From Caryophanales bacterium UBA1427 (GTDB lineage: Bacteria > Bacillota_I > Bacilli_A > ML615J-28 > CAG-313): a stretch of 64,000 nt of DNA. Below are positions 1-8,249 of the stretch, in pieces; positions within the stretch are counted from its first letter, which is position 1, and each line of letters opens with the position of its first letter. Position numbers and translations under genes: made by a program. A model generated the notes under the pieces. The model saw only the letters and a program-made list of their open reading frames with translations, ran no database searches and was not told the origin of the DNA. The stretch covers positions 6,779-70,778 of the forward strand of contig DCTZ01000040.1 in NCBI GenBank assembly GCA_002329485.1, in the 5' to 3' direction.

Positions 1-1977
1 AGGAATCGATTTCAGGTATCCGAATGCGATTACCATAAAATAAGGAAAGGAAAACCAGACCATGACCAGTATGGTGGAAATTTTGGCCATCAGGGGATTG
101 GTCAGCCACGGAACACCGGGAATACCGAATGCCCCCAAAATCTGGTTAATCAACCCCCCTTGGGTTTCCAACAGACCCTGCCACATCAACAAAGTGATGA
201 CGGTAGGAATTACCCACGGAAGGATATAGATAATTCGGTAAATCTTGGCGATTTTGGCGTGTGTGGAATCGAGGACGACCGCCAAAATAGTGCCGAACAC
301 AAAGGAGATTGCCACTACCGAAAAAGCAAAAATGACGGTCCAAAGCGACATGGATAACAGGCCGTTGATGCCAATGGTTAAAACTCTCTGATAGTTGCCT
401 AAACCGATCAAACCGTAGTCGCGCAGATTGATTCCGCTGTAGTCGGTTAAGGACAGATAAAAATTGTGAAAAATCGGAAAAACATAAAACATCAAAAGCA
501 GCGCCATTATCGGGAGCAGCAAAGCCCAAGCCAAAAGCGTAGTTTTTTTGTCGTAACGTACTTTGAATTTTAACTTCCGTTGCTTTTTTGTTTTCTGAAA
601 AGTATATATCATAATGACCGAGACAACAATTATTCCCAATACAACGAAAGCCCACCAAGGCAGATTGATGTGTTCGGGAACCTCGTTCATCAGGGCCACC
701 TGTTGACTTAAGATTTGGACGAATTCGTTGAGTTTGTATTGGGGATCTACAGGATTGCCGTGGCGGTCGCCGAAGAAGATGGCTTTAAACGCATTGATGC
801 TTAAATCCTGGTTATACCAAAGCGGACCTTCTGGAATATTGGGGAAAGGTTCCACCCATTCGCCGATTTGGGCGAATTGTCTGAGAATCGGGTCGGATTG
901 AATATAATCGCTGGCAATGACCGCACGGTTGGTCGGATTACGTTCCCCGGTTTTCTTGTCGTAACGGTTACCCGCTTCGATCAGCAGCTGTTGGCTTTCA
1001 TCTTGCAGGATATATTCCAAAAAACGTTTGGCAAGGTCTTTGTTGAGGGAGAATTTATTGATGACAAAACCTTCCACCGTCGTGATCGGTTGCGACCGTT
1101 CGCCGTTTTTACCGACAGGAAGCGGAGCGATGCCGTAATTGATGCCCGCTTTCTTGAAACTTTCGGCAGACCATAAACCGTAGAAAAACATGCCGACTTT
1201 GCCGTCGATGAAAGAGGCAATGATATCGCTGTAATCTTTTTTGTTGGGGTTATTCAAAACATAACCCTTTGCCATTAACTCTTTCATCAAGGTCACATAT
1301 TCGAGCATTCCTTCGTTGTTCAGGCCGATATCGTAAGCATTGTAAGTACCGTTCGGGTATTTGCCGTAGTAATAACCTCCGCACTCCTTAATCAAAGGAT
1401 AATTGAACCACATGTCGGTGGCATTCAAATAAAGACCGCGAATCAGGGGTTCGCCTTTTTCGTCCCGGGTGGTTATTTCATCGGCCAGACGAAACAGTTC
1501 ATCCCAGGTATCAGGCAGTTTTTCCTCGGAGATTAAATCTTTGTTGTAAATGAGACCGGAAGCGGAATTGTTGTAACCGACTCCGTAAAGTTTGTTGTTA
1601 TAGGTAAAAGCCGAAAAGGCCACATCCAAGAAACGGTTTATTACATCCTCGCCCAAATCCAACTCTTCCAAATAACCGGATTTGACCAACCCACCGATAT
1701 CCGGAGCCTGCATATAGACAATATCCGGACGTTCGTCGAGTTCGGCGTTATTGACCAGTGCCGAAGGCACGGTGAAGATTTCCAGTTTCTGATAGACCTC
1801 CACTTTTACCCCGGTTTCTTTGGTGAAGTCTTCCGCAATTTCTTCCATTACCAGTTTTTCGCCTTCAATTGCTCCTACCCAGACTCTTAAAACAGTGTCC
1901 TCCGCTTGGACGCTAAGGTCGACAAAAGCAAAACAATTAAACAAAACAAGCAAAAAACCCAATAACTTCGTTTTCAC
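1..1977 (-). CDS. Sugar ABC transporter: binding protein fused to MalF-type permease (partial, C-terminus off window)
   Basis: Reading from a GTG at 1977 the frame stays open for 659 codons to the window edge; I checked every triplet for stops. Residues 1-25 look like a signal peptide without a lipobox (LFNC is not one). Residues about 26-440 read as a CUT1 extracellular solute-binding protein. A membrane segment at about 442-460 is followed by the first MalF-like permease helices (about 480-502, 540-565, 575-600, 630-655). The EAA loop is not yet reached. The start overlaps the stop of the upstream methyltransferase gene by GTGA and has AAGGAG upstream, so the two are translationally coupled. 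In most CUT1 systems the binding protein is a separate lipoprotein; here fusion to the permease replaces lipid anchoring. Substrate unknown, sugar class inferred. Confidence 0.85.
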   Translation of the reverse strand, partial: MKTKLLGFLLVLFNCFAFVDLSVQAEDTVLRVWVGAIEGEKLVMEEIAEDFTKETGVKVEVYQKLEIFTVPSALVNNAELDERPDIVYMQAPDIGGLVKSGYLEELDLGEDVINRFLDVAFSAFTYNNKLYGVGYNNSASGLIYNKDLISEEKLPDTWDELFRLADEITTRDEKGEPLIRGLYLNATDMWFNYPLIKECGGYYYGKYPNGTYNAYDIGLNNEGMLEYVTLMKELMAKGYVLNNPNKKDYSDIIASFIDGKVGMFFYGLWSAESFKKAGINYGIAPLPVGKNGERSQPITTVEGFVINKFSLNKDLAKRFLEYILQDESQQLLIEAGNRYDKKTGERNPTNRAVIASDYIQSDPILRQFAQIGEWVEPFPNIPEGPLWYNQDLSINAFKAIFFGDRHGNPVDPQYKLNEFVQILSQQVALMNEVPEHINLPWWAFVVLGIIVVSVIMIYTFQKTKKQRKLKFKVRYDKKTTLLAWALLLPIMALLLMFYVFPIFHNFYLSLTDYSGINLRDYGLIGLGNYQRVLTIGINGLLSMSLWTVIFAFSVVAISFVFGTILAVVLDSTHAKIAKIYRIIYILPWVIPTVITLLMWQGLLETQGGLINQILGAFGIPGVPWLTNPLMAKISTILVMVWFSFPYFMVIAFGYLKSIP

Positions 1978-3065
1978 TTAACAACTCCTTGAATCAATCT
2001 GTTGAATTTATCGGTATAATACACTCCTTCTTCAACCGATTTTACCGGCAGGCAAAGCGAAAAATTACCTTTGATGAGCTTGTGGATATTCTTTTCGATT
2101 TCCTCGAACGAATCGCAATCGATGGCGAGGCAGACGCCGTTGGCCTCAATTGCCAGCTGTTCGATATGGTCAATCGGACGCGGCTGATTCGGGTCGGTGG
2201 CAAGCCACAGATGGGTGACGTTTTTCAAAGCGCAGATTTCTTTAACCAAATAAAGAGCGCGCGAGTGCGAATGTAAATGGCCGCGGCCGAAATGGTCGAT
2301 GACTTTTTGGGTATAAGGAGCGCAAAACTCGCGGTACAGTTCGCCCGAAATCATGCAGGCGATATCTTCGCTCATATTGATATTCCCCTTTAAGTACCAC
2401 ATGCCGTATGGAGTATCTTTTAAGTATTTGTCCGCCAAGGCATAGATATCTTCGGCAAACCTGATGGTGGCATCGGCGCAATAATCAAGCAAACCGCGGA
2501 GTTCTTCGGGGTTATCGTAAAAATCAAAGTAAATGGCATCCCCCCGCAAAGCCGCGGCTAAATCAAGCGGCGAAAAAAACCCGCGCATAAACGGTATACC
2601 GGAAGAAGCGGATCGTTTTAACAGTGCTTCGCAAATGTCCAAAAATTTTTTGTACCATTTGGCCTGTCCCAATGGCGGTAATTTTTGATAATCGGTAATT
2701 TCTTTCAGCAGCGGCTTAGACCAACTGGTTTCCGGCTGAAAAAGGATTTCTCCTCCGACAAAAGCGGAATAATCGCCGATTCCCAAGACCGGCGAAACGG
2801 TCGGAAGCATATTGTCGTCGATTGCTTTCCGCTTAGAAAACGACTCCGACAGCATGGAGCATAAATCAAAGGCATACTGTTCGATATCCGTTTCGAAATT
2901 GTATTTGGTTAAATCCAGTTTGGCATAGAAATCGACATCGCTCGGGGGAAGAGCGCGAAAGGAGACGTTACCCGGAAGGTGGTTAAGGGCATCCCGAAAG
3001 GTTTTTTCCCACATCCGGATGGTTTTCTCCAAATTCGGTTTTAAGTTTTTTAGTTCTTCGAACAT
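1974..3065 (-). CDS. Uroporphyrinogen decarboxylase-family (MtaA/CmuA-like) methyltransferase
   Basis: 363 residues of the UroD fold. Family members beside corrinoid proteins move methyl groups between a substrate or thiol and the corrinoid cofactor rather than making heme. The neighbours (corrinoid protein 4 bases upstream, RACo-like activator, PocR regulator) support a methyltransferase role. The exact zinc motif His-X-Cys of MtaA is not seen; a His-rich HLHSHS lies at 263-268, and Cys residues occur later (AIDCDSF, FSLCLP), so metal ligation is uncertain. The stop overlaps the GTG start of the sugar transporter fusion. Methyl donor unknown. A true HemE is unlikely, given the divergent sequence and the absence of heme genes here. 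Confidence 0.8.
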   Translation of the reverse strand: MFEELKNLKPNLEKTIRMWEKTFRDALNHLPGNVSFRALPPSDVDFYAKLDLTKYNFETDIEQYAFDLCSMLSESFSKRKAIDDNMLPTVSPVLGIGDYSAFVGGEILFQPETSWSKPLLKEITDYQKLPPLGQAKWYKKFLDICEALLKRSASSGIPFMRGFFSPLDLAAALRGDAIYFDFYDNPEELRGLLDYCADATIRFAEDIYALADKYLKDTPYGMWYLKGNINMSEDIACMISGELYREFCAPYTQKVIDHFGRGHLHSHSRALYLVKEICALKNVTHLWLATDPNQPRPIDHIEQLAIEANGVCLAIDCDSFEEIEKNIHKLIKGNFSLCLPVKSVEEGVYYTDKFNRLIQGVVK

Positions 3066-3069
3066 CGGT

Positions 3070-3705
3070 TTATTCCCCTGTCAAAAACGCTTTGGCGACC
3101 TGCGCCGCGCTTGCTGCGTCCCCTGCATACCCGTCCGCTTCGATTTCTTTGGCAAAGCTTTCGGTAACCGGAGCGCCCCCGATCAACACTTTAACTTTGT
3201 CTCTGATGCCGGCTTCTTTCAAAGCATCGATGGTTTCTTTTTGCGCCATCATGGTTGTCGTTAAAAGTGCCGATAAGCACACAAGGTCCGGTTTATAATC
3301 TTTGACCGCTTCCACGACTTGTTCGGGAGAAACATCGACACCCAAATCGAGGCATTCGATGCCTTGTCCTTCCAACATCATTTTGACCAAATTTTTGCCG
3401 ATGTCGTGGAGATCACCTTTAACGGTACAAATAATGGCTTTGCCTAACGGTTTTATTCCGCTGGTGATTAAAGCCGGACGCAATATTTCCAACCCCGCAT
3501 TCATCGCCCGCGCCGCTACCAATACTTCGGGAACAAATACTTCGTTGTTTTTGAACTTTCCTCCGATGACGGTCATGCCCTGAATCAAACCGCCGTTTAA
3601 AATATCTTTGGGTTCGTATCCTTCGTCGAGTGCCTGCTGCACCAATTGTTTGACATTCTGGGCCCGTCCCTTTTGCAACATTAAAGCAATTTCTTCAATT
3701 AACAT
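3070..3705 (-). CDS. Corrinoid (B12-binding) methyltransferase protein, MtaC/MtbC type
   Basis: 211 residues. The N-terminal helical cap (about 1-85) and the Rossmann cobalamin domain (about 88-211) form the usual two-domain corrinoid protein that carries the methyl group on cobalt. The lower axial ligand motif D98-L-H100-D-I-G103 is intact, and IGGAPV near residue 170 matches the corrinoid-tail-binding region. The ATG at 3705 is preferred over 3720 because AGGAGG sits 6 bases upstream. It is the first gene of a unit continuing into the UroD-like methyltransferase and the sugar transporter fusion, and follows a cre-containing promoter. It should depend on the RACo-like protein for reactivation of Co(II). 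Confidence 0.92.
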   Translation of the reverse strand: MLIEEIALMLQKGRAQNVKQLVQQALDEGYEPKDILNGGLIQGMTVIGGKFKNNEVFVPEVLVAARAMNAGLEILRPALITSGIKPLGKAIICTVKGDLHDIGKNLVKMMLEGQGIECLDLGVDVSPEQVVEAVKDYKPDLVCLSALLTTTMMAQKETIDALKEAGIRDKVKVLIGGAPVTESFAKEIEADGYAGDAASAAQVAKAFLTGE

Positions 3706-3729
3706 AAATTTCCTCCTCATCTAATTCTA

Positions 3730-3752
3730 ATTATACTAGAAAACGTTTACAT
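3730..3752 (-). promoter_or_regulatory. Promoter with perfect cre-like LacI-family operator
   Basis: On the minus strand ATGTAAACGTTTTCT (3752-3738) fits every position of the cre consensus WTGNAANCGNWNNCW, with the palindromic core AAACGTTT. A TATAAT -10 box lies at 3735-3730, only two bases downstream, so the operator occupies the spacer/-35 zone; no good -35 is visible. Bound repressor (CcpA or a local LacI-type factor) would block the corrinoid/UroD/sugar-transport unit. Confidence 0.65.
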
Positions 3753-3800
3753 TTTCATTGACTAAATTGCGAAAAAAACGTAAAAATTTGCTCTAAATCA

Positions 3801-3829
3801 AAAAAGGTTAAGGATTTGCCTTAACCTTT
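3801..3829 (-). terminator. Intrinsic terminator of the DUF2284-RACo-PocR unit
   Basis: Perfect 11-bp stem (3803-3813 with 3819-3829), 5-base loop, then a T-run on the minus strand. Its first arm overlaps the stop codon of the AraC-type gene. It separates the activation/regulation genes from the structural unit. Confidence 0.85.
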
Positions 3830-5137
3830 GAAAAGTTTTAAATAACTGTTCGGCGAAACGCCGTAATGTTTTTTGAAGATTTTGGAAAAATAACTGGCAT
3901 CGTTGAAGCCGACCGCTTCGGAAATCATTTGGACGTTTTTGCCGGTTCCGTGAATCAAATCCAGCGCATGTTCCATTCGGATTTTATTGAGATAATCGGA
4001 AAAAGTCATATTGAGTTCTTCCCGAAACAAATGGCTCAGATAATAAGTGCTGACGTAGACTTGATTCGCCACGGTTTCCAAACTTAAATTTTGGTGGTAG
4101 TTTTGTTTGATGTAGGCAATCGCTTTGGTCAAATGTTCGTTTGTTTTCTTTTGCGACCGGTGCTGGTAGATTACTCCCATAATCATTTCCATGACTTCGC
4201 TCGACATCAGGCACATCTCTTCAAACTTGATTTCTTCGGAGAACACTTTGGTATAGTCTTTGAGAATGATGGCCATGTCGGACAGCGGTGCCCCCGCATC
4301 GATACCGGCCCGAAAGAAGATGGTAATCAGCTCGAACAGTTTGGCTTTGATGATATCGAGATTGCCGGAAGAGATGGCAAAGATTTCGCCCAAAACTTCG
4401 TTGAGGATTTTCCGGGCGTTTGCGGTATTGCCGGTTTGAATCGAAGCAATCAATTCTTTTTCCGTTTCAATCGGATACCGTTGCAATAGGGATCGTTTCT
4501 CGATTTGCATCAGTTTGGAAGCCCGGAGTTTCTTTTCCTGAATCAATTCTCCGATTTCTTTTTGTTGCTTATAGATTTTCAACCTTTGGGCAAGAAATTT
4601 GCTTTCTTCTTTGCACATGTGGTTGACGATGATATTGAGCATCTGCGAAGCGCTGGTCATGTTGTCGCACGACAGCTGCTTGACGTTTTTCATGATTTCC
4701 TGGATTTGGTCTTCGTTCAGATGGGTGCCATGGGTGATTTTACGTAGTTCGTCCATGGCCAGTTCGTCCGGTTCCCACAGCAGGACCGGACCGCACGATA
4801 AACTGCCGATATATTTTTCCTCGAAAAAAATCGGAGCGCTGCTTTTGATCATGCAACCGCACTTAAAAATATAAGGTTCTCCGAGTTCCGCGGCTTTCAG
4901 CCCCGCATATTCCATCTGCTTTTTGCATTTAAGCAGGTTTTCGTAATCTTTGATAACTTCGCAAATACTTAAACGGGGATTGACACGGTAACTCAAAAGT
5001 TCGTTTCCCTGCACGTCATGAAGGGCAACATCGATTTTTGTCAGTTCTGCAAAATGGCGAAACAATTCTTTTAATTCCTTGAAGTCCAAAACCTGTGGCA
5101 GTGTTAAATTCGAGATCTGGACATTCATAATTTTCAT
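3821..5137 (-). CDS. PocR-domain AraC-family transcriptional regulator
   Basis: 438 residues. An N-terminal PocR ligand-sensing domain (about 18-190, Cys-rich with KCGCMIKSSAPI and SLSCGPVLL) is followed by a helical linker and a C-terminal AraC double helix-turn-helix (about 335-437, ending in GVSPNSYLKLFKG). PocR regulators are frequent next to corrinoid methyltransferases and B12-dependent diol pathways, so this is the likely activator of the adjacent corrinoid unit. The start ATG overlaps the stop of the RACo-like gene (ATGA) and uses GGGAGGA as ribosome binding site. The stop is embedded in a terminator. Ligand unknown. Confidence 0.9.
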   Translation of the reverse strand: MKIMNVQISNLTLPQVLDFKELKELFRHFAELTKIDVALHDVQGNELLSYRVNPRLSICEVIKDYENLLKCKKQMEYAGLKAAELGEPYIFKCGCMIKSSAPIFFEEKYIGSLSCGPVLLWEPDELAMDELRKITHGTHLNEDQIQEIMKNVKQLSCDNMTSASQMLNIIVNHMCKEESKFLAQRLKIYKQQKEIGELIQEKKLRASKLMQIEKRSLLQRYPIETEKELIASIQTGNTANARKILNEVLGEIFAISSGNLDIIKAKLFELITIFFRAGIDAGAPLSDMAIILKDYTKVFSEEIKFEEMCLMSSEVMEMIMGVIYQHRSQKKTNEHLTKAIAYIKQNYHQNLSLETVANQVYVSTYYLSHLFREELNMTFSDYLNKIRMEHALDLIHGTGKNVQMISEAVGFNDASYFSKIFKKHYGVSPNSYLKLFKG

Positions 5138-6606
5138 TCCTCCCTGCCGAAAGACATATTATCGGTAAAATAGGAAAAGAAGACACTCGAATTGGACAAC
5201 TCGATTGGTTTCACGGCTTTGGCGATTTGTTCCAGTTTGGCGATATTGTCGGGATGTGTCAGACATATTTTGGCTCCCATTCCGCTGGCGTTGCCGATGG
5301 AACGGACCTTGCCTCTAAAAGTTTCTGGAAGCAAACCGACGGAATAGGCATTGTCAAGGTTTAAGTAAAAACCGAAGCCTCCGGCCAGATAAACGGTTTC
5401 GATTTGGTCGAGGCTGATTCGCGCGGTTGTCGCCAGGGATAAAATCCCCGAAATAATGGCGCTTTTGGCCAACTGAAATTCGCGGACGTCTTTTTGGGAA
5501 AGATAGATCTCGCCCGTCACATAAAACACATCGTTCTTGATTTTTTTGCTTAAAGGGCTGGAACTTTTCTGTAAAGCTCCGCTACAATCAAGCAGTTTTT
5601 CTTTCCGCATAACCGCAATCAAATCCACCAGACCGCATCCGCAAATCCCCTTGGGTTTTCCCTCGACGGTTTTCAGTTTGACTTTGCCGTCGATCAGCTG
5701 CACTTCGTTGATGGCGCCGGGGATTGCGGCCATCCCGCAGGAAATCCTTCCCCCTTCGAAGGCCGGTCCGGCAGCGGTGGAACAGCCGTATAACTGTTGG
5801 CCGGTTTTCAAAATGATTTCGCCGTTCGTGCCGATATCGATCAAAAGGGCATTTTTATTGGTTTCGAGCATTCTACTGGCCAAGATTCCGGCTAAAATAT
5901 CGCTTCCGAGATAAGCGCCGACGGAAGGCAGAATAACAATGTTGGTGATATAGGCATTCAGTTTGGTGTTTTCCAACAGAAACGTATTGGTGAAAACCGG
6001 CGTAAATGGTGCTTGGCCGATCGGAGACGGATCGATTCCGGCGAGCAAATGCGCCATGGTTGTATTGCAGGAAACATACATTCTTTTGATTTCGGTCAGA
6101 TTATGTTTGCTTAAAAAATATTCGACTACCCGCACCAACTGATTGATGATGGTGTGGTGCAGTATCGGCAAATTTCCCAGGCGGCATTGATCGATCCTGG
6201 TAATGACATCGGCGCCAAAAGCCACCTGATGGTTGAAATCGGTAAAATAATCGCAGATGGCATAAGTATCCAAATCGACCAAATAACAGGCAATCGAAGT
6301 TGTGCCGATGTCGCAGGCGATACCGTATGCGTGGTTTAAATCTATTTCTATTTGTTTGATGAAATCATAGCCTTTTTCGATACTCATTGGGGTCAGTTCC
6401 ACCACCGCATCCTCTTCCACCAGAGTTTGGCAGGCCAAGACGTTTTGGCTGTTAAGAATAACCTGGCATTTTCGGCATGTTCTTTTCCCCCCGCAATCCG
6501 CCGGGAGCACAAAACCGGCTTTTCGCAAAGCCTCCAGCAAATTGGTGCCTTTCGCAACCGCAATTTCTTTGGTTTCGTTTTCGGTCAGAACTTTAATTTT
6601 TCTCAT
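5134..6606 (-). CDS. RACo-like corrinoid activation protein (2Fe-2S + ASKHA ATPase, DUF4445)
   Basis: 490 residues. The N-terminal ferredoxin-like domain has the plant-type 2Fe-2S pattern C38-x5-C44-x2-C47-x11-C59. The remainder is the RACo middle and C-terminal ASKHA fold with phosphate motifs CDIGTTSIACYL and LIDIGTNGEI and the adenosine-side VYLAGGFGFYLN. Such proteins use ATP to reduce inactive Co(II) corrinoid proteins to Co(I). It is shorter than the roughly 630-residue acetogen RACo, the linker between the iron-sulfur and ASKHA domains being reduced. It overlaps both neighbours by ATGA, showing coupled translation with the DUF2284 and PocR genes. Confidence 0.9.
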   Translation of the reverse strand: MRKIKVLTENETKEIAVAKGTNLLEALRKAGFVLPADCGGKRTCRKCQVILNSQNVLACQTLVEEDAVVELTPMSIEKGYDFIKQIEIDLNHAYGIACDIGTTSIACYLVDLDTYAICDYFTDFNHQVAFGADVITRIDQCRLGNLPILHHTIINQLVRVVEYFLSKHNLTEIKRMYVSCNTTMAHLLAGIDPSPIGQAPFTPVFTNTFLLENTKLNAYITNIVILPSVGAYLGSDILAGILASRMLETNKNALLIDIGTNGEIILKTGQQLYGCSTAAGPAFEGGRISCGMAAIPGAINEVQLIDGKVKLKTVEGKPKGICGCGLVDLIAVMRKEKLLDCSGALQKSSSPLSKKIKNDVFYVTGEIYLSQKDVREFQLAKSAIISGILSLATTARISLDQIETVYLAGGFGFYLNLDNAYSVGLLPETFRGKVRSIGNASGMGAKICLTHPDNIAKLEQIAKAVKPIELSNSSVFFSYFTDNMSFGREE

Positions 6607-7124
6607 AACAACACCATCGCAAAATAAGTTACGGTGCTTGGACCGTGGTAATATTTAAGCCCGGCCTTGGAGGCCAATTGATAAACATCGATTCCCACCG
6701 CTTCCAGGGAAGGGGTAGCTTCGCCGGGTTTTCGACACGTCGAAAGAGGATAAGTGCAGCTTGGGCAGAGGCTGCAGCCGCCTGCACCGAAGATGGCGTG
6801 AGGTACGGATTTCAGCTGTTTTTGCAGGGTTTTCAGTTTGGCTTCCATGATTTTTCGCCCCTGTTCCATCTCCTCATAATTGAAAACATCCGACAAAGTA
6901 ATGACCAGATTAAATAAATAGCCCTTCGCAAAGGAAAGGTATTTGGTTATTAGCGGTTTCAAGTCGCCGATTCCGGGCGGGCACATCCAGTTGGTATTGT
7001 ATTTTCCGCAGGCATTTCTTTCGCAATACTTGTGCAATTCGCTCGAAAAAACGAGCTCCCGAACGTCGATTTGGGAAAACTGGTGGAACTGTTCTTGCAA
7101 AAATTGCTCGACTTTGGTGTCCAT
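6603..7124 (-). CDS. DUF2284 putative metal-binding protein
   Basis: 173 residues. Cys clusters C-x4-C (YCERNACGKY), WMCPPG and CSLCPSC...STC are those of the DUF2284 family, thought to bind an iron-sulfur or other metal centre and often found with methyltransferase or corrinoid activation genes. The start at 7124 is chosen over 7151 because AAAGGGGGT lies just upstream. It is first in the three-gene unit behind a consensus promoter and overlaps the RACo-like gene by ATGA. A role as electron donor or maturation partner of the RACo-like protein is inference from context. Confidence 0.85.
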   Translation of the reverse strand: MDTKVEQFLQEQFHQFSQIDVRELVFSSELHKYCERNACGKYNTNWMCPPGIGDLKPLITKYLSFAKGYLFNLVITLSDVFNYEEMEQGRKIMEAKLKTLQKQLKSVPHAIFGAGGCSLCPSCTYPLSTCRKPGEATPSLEAVGIDVYQLASKAGLKYYHGPSTVTYFAMVLL

Positions 7125-7181
7125 TTTTGCACCCCCTTTGAAAATTATCAAGCGACTTTTTCATATTTGTACTTTAAAAAA

Positions 7182-7210
7182 ATTATAGCATCATACCTAC
7201 CAATTGTCAA
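7182..7210 (-). promoter_or_regulatory. Consensus sigma-A promoter for DUF2284-RACo-PocR
   Basis: TTGACA (7210-7205), 17-base spacer, TATAAT (7187-7182), with a TG extension before the -10. No operator visible, so these genes are probably expressed constitutively. Confidence 0.9.
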
Positions 7211-7250
7211 GCACAACCGTAAAACGTCCGGGAACCGCTGGGAAAAATAA

Positions 7251-7279
7251 AAAAACACCGTAATAAATGCGGTGTTTTT
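7251..7279 (-). terminator. Terminator of the esterase gene
   Basis: 10-bp stem (7251-7260 with 7270-7279), 9-base loop, T-rich on both sides. It lies directly after the minus-strand esterase stop. Confidence 0.85.
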
Positions 7280-7286
7280 GCCTTGC

Positions 7287-8045
7287 TTAAGCAATTTTTA
7301 ACAGCCACCTGATAAAAAGCGTGAACCGCTTTCGCCAGGCCGATTCGTGATGAATGCCGTTCTTGTCGATTTCAACCTTTAAATCGGTTGTTCCGAGTTT
7401 GCGCAATAATTTCCCCATCCGGATAGTATCGTTGGCATAACGGATTCGGTAGAATAGTTTATTTGATTCTTTTTTCCCCGCATCCAAATAAACCCGAATT
7501 TTCGGTACATGGTTTTTCTTAACAAAAGCAAAGATTTCTTTTGACGAGAACCAGAATGCCGAGGAAAAACAGCCGACGGCTTTAAAAATCTTAGGATACC
7601 TGTATCCCGCATACAAACTGATCAGTCCCCCCATCGAAGAGCCGGCCAAAGATGTTTCGTCAGGCAAAGTTGGGTAGCGTTCGTCAATCAAAGGTTTTAA
7701 AGTTGTGACAATCCAATTGACATATTCTTCGCCGCCTCCGCCCAAATCGTCCTTTACCAAAGGATTGTTTTTTCGTTCCCAAGGCGAATATTCGGTACAG
7801 CGTTTTTGGGGATGACAATCGATTCCCACCACAATTATGTTTTTTTGATATTGTGTTTCAATGGCATCCAAAGTCGTATGAACATCCCAAACAGCTTTTC
7901 CGTAACTGGCTTCGATGTCAAACAAATTGTGGCCGTCATGCATATATAGCACCGGATAGCGTTTGTTTAAATCATTCGGCAGGTATACCCGAATGATTCT
8001 TGGTTCGCCCCGAATTTCTACGGTAAAACGTTCGATTTTTCCCAT
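7287..8045 (-). CDS. Alpha/beta-hydrolase esterase (enterochelin-esterase-like family)
   Basis: 252 residues of the putative esterase family PF00756. The nucleophile elbow G135-S-S137-M-G139 and the oxyanion-region YMHDGHNLFD are present, and the late HHESAWRKRF (His 232/233) supplies the catalytic His. There is no signal peptide, so it acts in the cytosol. Family members cleave esters on siderophores, feruloylated sugars or thioesters; substrate not predictable here. Its promoter is probably the extended -10 TGATATAAT (minus strand, 8075-8067) and GAGGAGGG is the ribosome binding site. Single-gene unit with its own terminator. Confidence 0.8.
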   Translation of the reverse strand: MGKIERFTVEIRGEPRIIRVYLPNDLNKRYPVLYMHDGHNLFDIEASYGKAVWDVHTTLDAIETQYQKNIIVVGIDCHPQKRCTEYSPWERKNNPLVKDDLGGGGEEYVNWIVTTLKPLIDERYPTLPDETSLAGSSMGGLISLYAGYRYPKIFKAVGCFSSAFWFSSKEIFAFVKKNHVPKIRVYLDAGKKESNKLFYRIRYANDTIRMGKLLRKLGTTDLKVEIDKNGIHHESAWRKRFTLFIRWLLKIA

Positions 8046-8066
8046 ATTTTTCCCTCCTCAAGCAAG

Positions 8067-8075
8067 ATTATATCA
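8067..8075 (-). promoter_or_regulatory. Extended -10 promoter of the esterase gene
   Basis: TGATATAAT on the minus strand about 20 bases before the start; no clear -35. Confidence 0.5.
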
Positions 8076-8210
8076 CAAAAAGAAAATAAACAATCCAAAA
8101 CATAAAAAAGGACAACATAATTAGGTACATTATTTGTTTGCTTCAGTTTTATTCTTGAAAAATTTGCACCTATAAACTAACCAATTTAAAAAAAGCAAAA
8201 AAACACAAAA

Positions 8211-8247
8211 AAAAGGAACTTTTTTTTGAAATGTCAAGAAAAGTTCC
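8211..8247 (-). terminator. Terminator of the FliB-family gene
   Basis: 9-bp stem GGAACTTTT (8215-8223) with AAAAGTTCC (8239-8247), followed on the minus strand by a long T-run. It begins 3 bases after the stop codon at 8250. The rest of 8076-8210 is AT-rich and holds nothing I can recognise. Confidence 0.85.
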
Positions 8248-8249
8248 TG

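Noticed and set aside
146..658. Minus-strand open frame of 170 codons
   Set aside because: It overlaps in another frame the clear sugar-transporter fusion, and its product resembles nothing.
1974..3065. True uroporphyrinogen decarboxylase (HemE)
   Set aside because: The context is a corrinoid protein, activase and PocR regulator, with no heme genes; the sequence is of the methyltransferase side of the family.
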